Origin: Aphanomyces cochlioides
Taxonomy: Eukaryota > Oomycota > Saprolegniomycetes > Saprolegniales > Verrucalvaceae
Assembly: GCA_019828595.1 (NCBI GenBank)
Contig: JAHQRK010000009.1
Span: 124,001-188,000, forward strand
Direction of reading: 5' to 3'
DNA length: 64,000 bases
Position numbers and translations under genes: made by a program. Position 1 is the stretch's first letter. Each line of letters opens with the position of its first letter. Positions 55,897 to 64,000 of this stretch are shown piece after piece. The notes below the pieces were generated by a model, which was not told the origin of the DNA, did no database searches, and saw only the letters and a list, made by a program, of their open reading frames with translations.

Positions 55897-57572
55897 ATGA
55901 AGATCGCCGTGACAATCGCTCTTGTCGCTTCGTCAATCATCGGCGTCGCCAACGCTCAAGTCGGTGCGTGGGGACAATGCGGTGGTAACAACTACGCTGG
56001 CTCGACCACTTGCGTCTCCAGCTACGAATGCCACACCTACTCGGAATGGTACTCGCAGTGCATTCCTGGCTCTGGCAACACTCCATCGTCCATCCCAACC
56101 ACTGCGCCAAAGACTACGCAACCAACTGCCAAGCCAACGACTGCACCAACCTCCGTGCCTACTGTCGCACGTACGCAAAAACCAACTCCTAGCACTTCCA
56201 AGCCTCAAGTCTCAACTCCTGCTCCATCGCAATCGACGTCCAAGCCAACGCCTGTCCGAGTCACGCCAAGTTCTGCTCCACCTGCTAACGGACAACTCAA
56301 CTTCCGCGCTACCGTGGACGGCATTACTTTGAACGGATCTCCTTTCTTGTTCAAGGGTGCCAACTACTTTGGTTTGGAAACTGATATTTCCGTTCCTCAC
56401 GGTCTCTGGGGTGGCGGACAATCCACGACGATTGCCAAGATTGCTGCCTTCCTCAAGAATAACGGATTCAATTCTGTCCGTCTTCCTTTCGCCATCGATG
56501 CTGTCTTGTCCAACTGTTGCGTGTTGACCACGGAGCTATAGTAGCGCTACACGCAACAAAAGTATGTTGTCAACCCCCGGACAATCATACTCCGCAGTCT
56601 ACCCAAGACCACTCGCGCCCACTATACTCTGGTCCAACACTATCCGGGGGATCGAACCCTAACCACCTGACCCTCAGGGTCTATACTCAGTTCAAGGTTG
56701 ACAACACCAACAAGGCCATCGACCCCACCAAGATCACAAACGAAGCTGCCTTGTTGAGCCAATTCAGCGGCAAGACTCTTTCGTACTTTGACGTGATGGA
56801 CGACACCATCAAGACGTTCGCTGACAACAAGATTGTTGTTTTGTTGGATGCCCACGTTTTGACCGCTGCCAGTGGTATCACTGAGCTCTGGTACACTTCG
56901 AGCGCCGACAAGGACAACTTTGAAAACGCCTGGAAGATTGTCGCCAACCGCTACAAGAACACGTGGAACGTCGTCGCTGCCGATTTGAAGAACGAACCCC
57001 ATGGCTCTGCCACCTGGGGCAGCGGCAACTCGGCCACAGACTGGAACCAACAAGCGTTGAAGATTGCCACAACCATCCAAGCTAATGTCCCTCGTTGGCT
57101 CATCTTCGTCGAAGGTATCTCGCAATCTTCGCGCGACCAAGCTGCTTACCCCACTTTCTGGGGTGAAAACTTGATGGATGTCCAACGTGCTCCCATCACT
57201 TTGCCCGTCGCTGACCGTCTTGTGTACAGTGCTCACGTGTAGAGCTCGGATGTCTCTGCTCAACCTTATTTCTCGGCTTCCAACTACCCAGACAACATGC
57301 CTGCTATCTGGGATCTCCACTTTGGCTTTGTCAACAAGAAGTATGGCCCAGTTGTGATCGGTGAATGGGGTGGCAAGTTCCATTCCTCGTCGGATATTCA
57401 ATGGCAAAAGAAGTTTGCCTCGTACTTGAGCCAAAACTCGATCGGTTTCTTCTATTGGAGCGTGAACCCCAACTCTGGCGACACTGAAGGTCTCCTTGAA
57501 AACGACTGGAACACCCCTCGCTCCGACAAGTTGGCTGTGCTTGCTACCCTCAAGGGCACGCCCATCCCTTAA
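55897..57572 (+). pseudogene. CBM1-GH5 endoglucanase, interrupted
   Basis: Signal peptide [20 protein letters not shown], then an N-terminal CBM1 ([17 protein letters not shown] ... [10 protein letters not shown]), a Thr/Pro/Lys linker and a GH5 domain. GH5 marks: [25 protein letters not shown], acid/base Glu in ADLKNEPHG, YSAHV, and nucleophile Glu in VVIGEWGGKF. Two defects: a ~170 bp segment (56521-56690) interrupts the gene between LSN and VDNTNKAIDP, and TAG at 57239-57241 stands where TAC (Tyr of HVYSS) is expected. The segment has GT...AG borders in phase, so it might be spliced, but it is longer than other introns here and contains stops. With the TAG, the full enzyme is unlikely to be made. 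Confidence 0.8.
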
Positions 57573-57748
57573 TCACCCAAACGAAAGGGGACGACTACAC
57601 GTTTGCGTGTATCTATGCTAGTAATCGCACCAACTTATATATATATGTAGAGTTAATCAACGTGATGTTGTTGAATTCCTCATCGTGTTGTAGTGCCAAC
57701 GACGCAGTACAATTCTGTCAAAGTAGATTGGATTATGCACTAGAGAGT

Positions 57749-60049
57749 TTAGATTTGCACACACTGGCTGTAGTACTCATTGGATTTCTGGCATTGATAG
57801 CCTGCAACACAAGTCGTCGGTCCGGTATAACCGTTTCCACCGCATTGCGACCACGCAGCAGCGAGGTTCTTGGTATCAACAGGGGCAACATCCGCAGCAA
57901 TACATTGCGAGAACCATTCCGTGTACTTGTGGCAAGTCCAGCCCGGTTGACAGTCTGTCGGTCCGTTGTAATCATTGCCACCACATTTGCCAAAGGGGGC
58001 GACAGGGACATTGCTATCGACTGATGTGGCACTCGTGGTTGGTGTAGGAATACATGGCGTTGGATCAGAACCAGGGCACGGAATTGACATATCAGGTTGG
58101 CTCGATGGCCCTGAAGTTGGAGAACAAGGCGCTTGAGGTGGCGGATTGGTAGCTAGTTGTTCGTCCGTGATACACTGCGAATAGTATTCGGTGTACTTGT
58201 GGCAGAACCAACCTGCCTGACAGTCTGTCACACCGGTGTACTCCTTACCACCACACTGGCCAAAAGGAGCAACGGGACCGCTGTTGGCATTCGACAGAGC
58301 ACTGGAGGATGGAGCACTGGTAGATGGAGCACTGGTGGACGGCACTGGGGTGACGGGGGCAGACGTGTACCTCACATGGCTTGGTGCTGGAGCAGACGAC
58401 GAGCTAGCTGCGGGTGATTGAGTTGGTACGGGAATTTCATTTGGCGGTAGGCATTGAGAGTACCATTCGGAGTATGCATGACAGACACAATCCGCTTGGC
58501 AAGTTGTTGTTCCTTTGTAATCCTTACCACCACATTGGCCGTATCGGACGACAGGACCAGAATAACTAGATGGAGAGGTTGGATTTGCTGGGGCAGATGA
58601 TGGTTGTGGGGCTGAGGATGTGGTCGGTGCCGTCGTCGGGGCGACCGTAGCTGGGGGAACTTGTCCAGTTGTTGTGCCCAAGTCACCCACACGAATATTT
58701 CCGTACTTGACAGTCGCAGTGGGAAACTGCGCCTCGACTTCAGCAGGCACGCCAGTCGTCGTAGCGCACGTGCCACGAGCGACACCTGGAAGAGACGTGT
58801 TCTTGTTGAGTGGATAATACGAGTCCAACCACAAGCAATTCGCAGCATGGTCAGTCCACAAACTCATGGTCAAGACGACGCCACTCTTGAGTGCCTCGCC
58901 CATGGCCTTCAAACCGCCCTTCTTGGCATGATCATTTGGATCACCAAAGAGAGACTTGGACTGGTTGCACATTTGGTCGGTGATCGAGTTGATGGGATCG
59001 ATGCCAGTCCAGTTGATGGCAGAGTTGTCGATCTTCACGCCGTTTTGGACGTAGAAGCGCTTGATTTCGACCAAGTTACCAGTGTCTGTGTTGTCGTCCG
59101 TGATGAACTGGGTCACGACCGTGATGGGTTTGGTTGAGTCGACGGCAAATTGGGATCCAGGGCCGTAAAAGTTGTGACTGTTCATGCGATATGGGTTGAA
59201 GTCGCAGCCGTCCTTGTCACACACACCGTCGAAGCGGTTGCCCGTGTCGTCATCACCGCATTCAGTTGCATTCACGCATCGATATTGGCCAGGACGAGCG
59301 CAAGGGTGTGACGTGTAGGCTTGACTGATCTTGTTGGATTCCCAGATGTCCATTTCAGCGCAGCACGAGCCGTATTGACCGACACCGGCATTGGGGTCCC
59401 CCATGCTGGGAGTCCAGTTGATGACATTGGCTTCGCCGTTGATGAACTTGATGTCGTGAGGACATTGGGCGTCGCAGTAACCCGTACCGTAGGCGGCACC
59501 GGCCTTGTTCGTCGAGTATTTGGACTTGCCACCGTCTTGGTTCATTTGCACAAAGTACAACGCACCGTTGAGACCACAAGGAAGCTGGGAGACATCCACG
59601 TCGAATGTGAATTCCTTGTTGAGCAATTTGTACATCTTGTAGTTATTGTCGTCTTCAAGGAGGTAGAGGCGCGAGCCCACGTTGGTGCTGTAAGGGCCAT
59701 GAGTGACCAGCCGCAGATTCACTTGGTTGCCTGACGTTGTGACACCGTACGTGCCAGCATAGTCAGCTCCGTCCAAGGCACAATTCTTGGCACATGTGGC
59801 TGGGTCAGGGCACAAAGTTGAGTTCCACTTGTTGCCTGTGTAGCAGTTTGTGTTGCCACCGACAGTATGAAGCCAACGCCAGTTGGCATCAAGCACAATC
59901 TTGGTATTGTCAGTCGTGCAGCCCGCGGCAGTGCACGTTTGAGATGGCAGCGGCGGGTGGACTTCAGGCGCATTTGTGCCAACTTGCTGGGCGTCCGAAA
60001 ACACGACAAGGGCCGAAGCGAGGTAGGCGATGGTGGTGGCAATCTTCAT
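57749..60049 (-). CDS. GH7 cellobiohydrolase with four C-terminal CBM1 modules
   Basis: 766 residues from the ATG at 60049, which gives a signal peptide ([20 protein letters not shown]). The frame extends 35 codons further upstream without a signal sequence. The GH7 domain keeps the EMDIWES motif and has a small insertion absent from its neighbours ([12 protein letters not shown]). Then follow four CBM1 modules separated by Ser/Thr/Pro linkers: [45 protein letters not shown] and [17 protein letters not shown]7 enzymes normally carry one or none. Modules 1-3 begin with an aromatic at the first contact position (Tyr, Phe, Phe), module 4 with Trp; all keep the CGG core. The last module ends at the stop (YYSQCVQI). 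It is the most diverged GH7 of the cluster. Confidence 0.95.
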   Translation of the reverse strand: MKIATTIAYLASALVVFSDAQQVGTNAPEVHPPLPSQTCTAAGCTTDNTKIVLDANWRWLHTVGGNTNCYTGNKWNSTLCPDPATCAKNCALDGADYAGTYGVTTSGNQVNLRLVTHGPYSTNVGSRLYLLEDDNNYKMYKLLNKEFTFDVDVSQLPCGLNGALYFVQMNQDGGKSKYSTNKAGAAYGTGYCDAQCPHDIKFINGEANVINWTPSMGDPNAGVGQYGSCCAEMDIWESNKISQAYTSHPCARPGQYRCVNATECGDDDTGNRFDGVCDKDGCDFNPYRMNSHNFYGPGSQFAVDSTKPITVVTQFITDDNTDTGNLVEIKRFYVQNGVKIDNSAINWTGIDPINSITDQMCNQSKSLFGDPNDHAKKGGLKAMGEALKSGVVLTMSLWTDHAANCLWLDSYYPLNKNTSLPGVARGTCATTTGVPAEVEAQFPTATVKYGNIRVGDLGTTTGQVPPATVAPTTAPTTSSAPQPSSAPANPTSPSSYSGPVVRYGQCGGKDYKGTTTCQADCVCHAYSEWYSQCLPPNEIPVPTQSPAASSSSAPAPSHVRYTSAPVTPVPSTSAPSTSAPSSSALSNANSGPVAPFGQCGGKEYTGVTDCQAGWFCHKYTEYYSQCITDEQLATNPPPQAPCSPTSGPSSQPDMSIPCPGSDPTPCIPTPTTSATSVDSNVPVAPFGKCGGNDYNGPTDCQPGWTCHKYTEWFSQCIAADVAPVDTKNLAAAWSQCGGNGYTGPTTCVAGYQCQKSNEYYSQCVQI

Positions 60050-61256
60050 GAGGGCAGTTGTTGTCAACGCGGTAAAACCGATAATGAACGACTTAGCTGT
60101 TGTCGAGGGCGACCATGCAGGGCAGGAGATTGCAAGATCCTTGACTCTCTTCATGGCCTCATCGCAAACTCAGCAACTGCAACACGCCGAGATTGTTTCG
60201 CTCGTCCGAGTTGTGGTGCTTCTGGACTCTTTCGGGCCGTTACTGTCCAAGTTACATTGGAAGTCCGAGCAACCCATCCCGCATTTGGAACAACAGAATG
60301 ACGTCCACATCTCGTGCCACAATATTTCAGATTCGACGGCAGCAGGACTCCTTCCTCCGCTTGAAAAGCATCATCGACACTTCGTCCTCGCATGCAACTC
60401 GAGCGGTTTTCAACGGATTTGTCGGCACCTTGGAAGATCTGCTCTTGATCATGAGGTGATTCGAACACTTTCGTGCTTGAATTCACTCGAACAGTTGATG
60501 CGATGTTGTCCTATGGCAGCAATTCCGAGCGACAGAAGAGCTCGATCATGGACTACTTGACTCGGAGGCCATCATTGACAACAAAAGTAATAGCTGTTAA
60601 AGGTATATCGTGGCCACTTCAAAATTCTCATGACGAGAAGCATTAGTAAGGCATCATCCATTAGCTAAGAATGGATTCTCACCCATTTCCACAACCATAC
60701 GCTAGAGACACCCTCGAGCAAAAAACACAATTAACACTTGTGGAAGTGTCCAAAGGCAAAATGATCACCACTCAAAGCATTTTGCATCACCAGCATAATC
60801 TTGACCTTCATACAGAAAATTTTAAAATTCATTTGATCTTGAACAATAATTATTTATAATATAATGCGATATTCAGATTTACTGTTAACAAATTACCCAA
60901 TAATTTACGCAAAAACATTGGGGGTCATTTAGCGCTCCAGAAACACTTGATCGTCCTGATAAATTAATTGTTGATAATAGGAATAAATTTGTTGAAGATT
61001 ATAATATTAAATCATTAGCGAAAGAATTTTTTGTATAAATCGATCGGGTAAAATTGCCAAATAACTGAAATGCGCAATACTTGAAATACACTTTATTACG
61101 TTTATTTTAATATGAATACGAACATTTTTTTTGTATTCACTCACGCCCTGGTATTCGCAAGTACTGTAGCCGTCGTACGTCAAATGACAGAGGTAGGATC
61201 GCAAGGGTGTAGACTTTTGAGCGCCAGCAGAAACATATATATATATTGATCAATCC
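60050..61256. other. Intergenic region, increasingly AT-rich
   Basis: Plus-strand frames at 60149-60560 ([20 protein letters not shown] and later pieces) may be a decayed gene divergent from the GH7 gene, but no model holds. From ~60850 the DNA is very AT-rich. A short frame at ~60914-61037 ends FVEDYNIKSLAKEFFV and has the Asn/Lys/Asp-rich composition of the small ORF at 63493. It is open only for ~40 codons. Confidence 0.45.
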
Positions 61257-62988
61257 TTAGACTTCAATCTCAAGCACATATTGTGGAATCATATTCAAAT
61301 ATGACAAGTCGCACACCTGCTTCAGTCGATCGATGTGCTTGGTCAGAAGCGCAAACTCTTTTTTCACCTCCGGATCCTCAGCATGAGCCATCAAATCTGA
61401 ACAAGTAAAAATTTTCTTGGCGTGCAACTTCTTTTGCAGGACTGGCCCAATATTTGGAATACATCTCACGCCGGCTCCCATCAAATCTTCCAAACGCAAA
61501 TTTTGAGAGATCAACTGTTGATTCTTGTACGAGCCGCCCATTCCTTGAGGCACAACAAATATCAGTTGAGCAAAGCGTGGGTTTTGTTTGATCTTGTCAA
61601 CAAGCTCCAACTTTGCAAACAATTCCACTAATCCTGCACAATCGACTGGATGGTTCATTGATTTTGTAATTTGAAACAACAGCAACGTATGATCCAAATG
61701 GATAAATGAGTCAATGGACTTGAATGTTTGAGATATCGGGATTTGATACACATTCTGAAAGACCATTTCCAAAGTAAAGTTTGTTGCAAACCGCTCATAA
61801 TGCCCCATGGTCTTATTGATCGTCAGCGATTTCTCTTGCTTTGGTTCGTCAAGTTGTGCGTACTTGAATGTATCACCTTCAAGAAATTTTTCATGCACGA
61901 GATTTTCAAACAACCACCCATTAAACGTAGACGCCTTTCCTGCACCGTCAAGCCACTTCATCAACTTTGCTCGCTCTTTGCTAAGTTTAACGGCGAGTTG
62001 GTTGTAAACCCGTATTCCAATCCAATCCGAACCAAACTCGAGTGTTGCAAATGTTGGATCCTCTTCAGGAATGTAATGCAGCAGTCGATGAACTACAAGA
62101 TTTAACGGCACAGACATTTCAAAGCACGCTTGAACATCCTCGAACGTTTTAATCTTCTCAATCGCTTGTTGCATGTCGATCAATCCCTTTCGATAGTATC
62201 TGGCTGATTTTGCCAGACAATAGCGCGGGACACCACCAAACTGTTTATATCTCTCGGCCAGTTCTTCGTCTGATATCTCCAAATTCAACACTTTGACGGC
62301 GTCACCCAACTCGCTCAATTCCCAAACAGGCATATACAGCTCGCAATGAGCTGCGTTCTTCCGCATCGAATCGAGCCAACCAAAATTGGGACTTGTGAAA
62401 GTTACCATTTTCGAACGAGCAGGGGGCACAAATGGTGGTCCATCGTAGAGATAAATCGCATTTGGAATACGTTTTCCAATGTTTGGGAAATCAGTGTTAT
62501 CCCAAATCATACTTGAACCATCAGGGCTAAACACGACACACTCCATCAACCCTCGATCCTTGTTGAAAGACGCAGTAACAATAATAGCCTCGTGGTGTTC
62601 ATTTCGGTATCGAGAAAAGAAGTAGTCATAAAAGATCGATTTGCCAATGCCTACACAAAACACACGCGTCTGTTATCCATCTTTTAATCGTATACAAGTT
62701 CAAACCTGGTGTTCCCGTCACTGAGATGTAGTCGTATGTCTGTAGAAGTTCAATTACACGAACATAATACGACGAGTACGCTTTTCTCACATAGTATTCT
62801 TCCGCGCGATACTTGAAAGCAGTTGGCAAGTCGACAGTCACGTTCTGCACACCTTGCGCTTCGCCGGCCACGTTCATCTGCGGGGCAGGAGCTGGGACGG
62901 GACTTTGTGCTAGGTTCTGGCTGCCGTCCATTTTGAAAGTGACGATATTACCCAATAATTGCTTATCTCGTTGAATATTATCAACCAA
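61257..62988 (-). CDS. Crinkler/RHS-type NTPase-nuclease protein
   Basis: Two exons (intron 62651-62705) give 558 residues; Met at 62931 is an alternative start. The intron splits the P-loop, which reads TGTPGIGKS once joined (Walker A, residues ~91-98). The pattern of a P-loop NTPase domain (to residue ~270) followed by a C-terminal region with HYERFATNFTLEMVFQ, LLLFQITKSM and LIFVVPQGMG is that of oomycete Crinkler-RHS proteins, where an NTPase is coupled to a restriction-endonuclease-like domain. The usual Crinkler N-terminal LFLAK-type secretion module is absent; the first ~50 residues are Pro/Ala/Gln-rich. It may act inside its own cells or be truncated. AT-rich flanks. Confidence 0.8.
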
Positions 62989-63492
62989 TCATATGCAACG
63001 AAATCAGCGAATGGCTGTCAAAATCTCATAATGAAAAAATGTGTGCGATCTTCGTATTCCAACAAATGTTCTTTTCAATTATTTAGATTTCCTTGGGTGT
63101 TAACAGTAAGTACTACTACATAGTAGTACTAACTCTTCTTTAGGTTTTTGGACTATGATACAATGTATATCACAATATGTTCATTTTAAGTTATTTGTTT
63201 TCGAAAAAAAATGAGAAACGTGAAAAAACAGTTTGCTTCAATTTTCATCACCGTGTCCCCCATTTTGGACGGGCGAAGTTACCGCACTCCAATATCTCAA
63301 CTATGTTGATCAGCATTTGGTACAAATATATTAAAATTTGATTTCCAACTTCCATTATAAAACATCACACAATTTTATAATTATTTTATATTTATTCAAA
63401 ACGGGACAATAACAATTGCACCTATTTTAATTATTGTAAAATTTAAAGCAAGATATAGAACATATTTATGTAATAATTACGAAAACCGTGAA
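62989..63492. other. AT-rich region with a perfect palindrome
   Basis: No gene. AGTACTACTA at 63110-63119 is followed by its exact reverse complement at 63122-63131, with a 2-base loop, about 120 bp upstream of the Crinkler-RHS start. Could be a protein-binding site or a cruciform. Confidence 0.5.
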
Positions 63493-63711
63493 ATGTTTGA
63501 CCACGTAGAGATTTATAAAACAAACGATGATGCTTATATTGTAATTACAAGTCCATACGGAGATAAAGATTATGAAGGATTCTATGGATTTAATAAAATC
63601 TATAAATTGTATAACGATTGGGCTACTACGTATTTTAAAAGAATGAGTAAAGCAGAAATAATTAACTGTAATAAAATATTTAAAAGCGAGTTTACATCTG
63701 TTTCAGTTTAA
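63493..63711 (+). CDS. Small AT-rich ORF, unknown
   Basis: 72 codons, strongly AT-biased codons, unlike the GC-richer host genes. The protein starts MFDHVEIYKTNDDAYIVITS and ends KRMSKAEIINCNKIFKSEF. It is rich in Asp, Asn, Lys and Tyr, a composition typical of large DNA viruses of the mimivirus kind (and of AT-rich genomes in general). I do not recognise a family. It is followed by three degenerate ~50 bp tandem units. If it is of viral or bacterial origin it would be a recent insertion. Confidence 0.4.
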   Translation: MFDHVEIYKTNDDAYIVITSPYGDKDYEGFYGFNKIYKLYNDWATTYFKRMSKAEIINCNKIFKSEFTSVSV

Positions 63712-63838
63712 CTCATAGTCAATGAAATAACCATATTTTTTGTCCATCATTTGTTTGAATTTAACTCAATGTCAATAAAAGACGTGTTTTTATATGTCCA
63801 TTTGATTGAAAATAACTCAATGTCAGTCATTATATATT
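63706..63838 (+). repeat. Degenerate ~50 bp tandem repeat
   Basis: TTTAACTCATAGTCAATGAA, TTTAACTCAATGTCAATAAA and AATAACTCAATGTCAGTCAT start successive units of about 50 bp (near 63708, 63760 and 63810). The first two also share a TTTTT-A-TGTCCAT part. Begins at the stop codon of the small ORF. Confidence 0.7.
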
Positions 63839-64000
63839 TGGTTAATCGGAACTGACTTGATTTATTATTGGAAAAATATGCCGTTTTCCCGACAAAAACC
63901 TGATGAACATAACAGACAGTCCAACATTTACTCACAAAAATTGAACATCCAAACTTGACCAATTCAAAAATTCAATATTTAATTAATTTTAAAAATACCT

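Noticed and set aside
56640..56690. tRNA gene on the minus strand suggested by GGTTCGATCCC
   Set aside because: Only a B-box-like sequence; no cloverleaf with acceptor and anticodon stems could be drawn.
63706..63838. CRISPR-like array from the ~50 bp AT-rich repeats
   Set aside because: Units are degenerate and directly tandem without spacers; a eukaryotic context.

Overview
The window looks like nuclear DNA of an oomycete, most likely a saprolegnialean such as Aphanomyces. Evidence: spliceosomal GT-AG introns of mostly 40-60 bp, a Crinkler/RHS-type P-loop protein, family GH7 cellobiohydrolases with CBM1 modules, an oomycete-type Crypton recombinase relic, and a flagellar DM10 protein. The genus is an inference; no rRNA, tRNA or CRISPR array was seen.

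Layout. (1) 0-12 kb: two paralogous 453-residue UNC-93-like MFS transporters, then a DD34E transposon whose transposase converges on a second ORF of unknown function. This block is bracketed by ~250 bp inverted repeats at 706-961 and 10390-10637. A MYB/SANT-like gene and transposase debris follow. (2) 12-14.3 kb: decayed LRR-receptor-kinase-like and Cys-rich repeat genes. (3) 14.3-28.8 kb: a gene-dense, intron-rich core. It holds an Sfi1/IQ-like repeat protein (11 introns), a BTB-like + cytochrome b5 protein, a FAR1/ZSWIM-like protein, a triple-DM10 axonemal protein, an LRR-membrane-GLTP fusion, two tandem DOPA-dioxygenase-like genes and a GlcNAc-transferase-family membrane protein. Several models were spliced by hand and stay in frame across all introns. 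(4) 29-37.2 kb: three HxxxDG acyltransferase paralogues, all frame-broken, and a degenerate Crypton. (5) 38-60 kb: a cellulase cluster built of nine GH7/GH5 copies. Its centre is a near-perfect inverted duplication (arms 39123-44211 and 46076-51165, 1.86 kb spacer). It has four intact GH7 genes, four 5'-truncated GH7 fragments and one broken GH5. One GH7 carries four CBM1 modules. (6) 60-64 kb: AT-rich DNA holding an NTPase/nuclease Crinkler-RHS gene and small AT-rich ORFs unlike the rest of the window.

Functionally, the GH7 (exo) and GH5 (endo) proteins with CBM1 modules form a secreted crystalline-cellulose degradation set that has been amplified and partly pseudogenised by inversion and duplication. 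The core genes are ordinary cellular genes (flagellum, cytoskeleton, lipid transfer, glycosylation).
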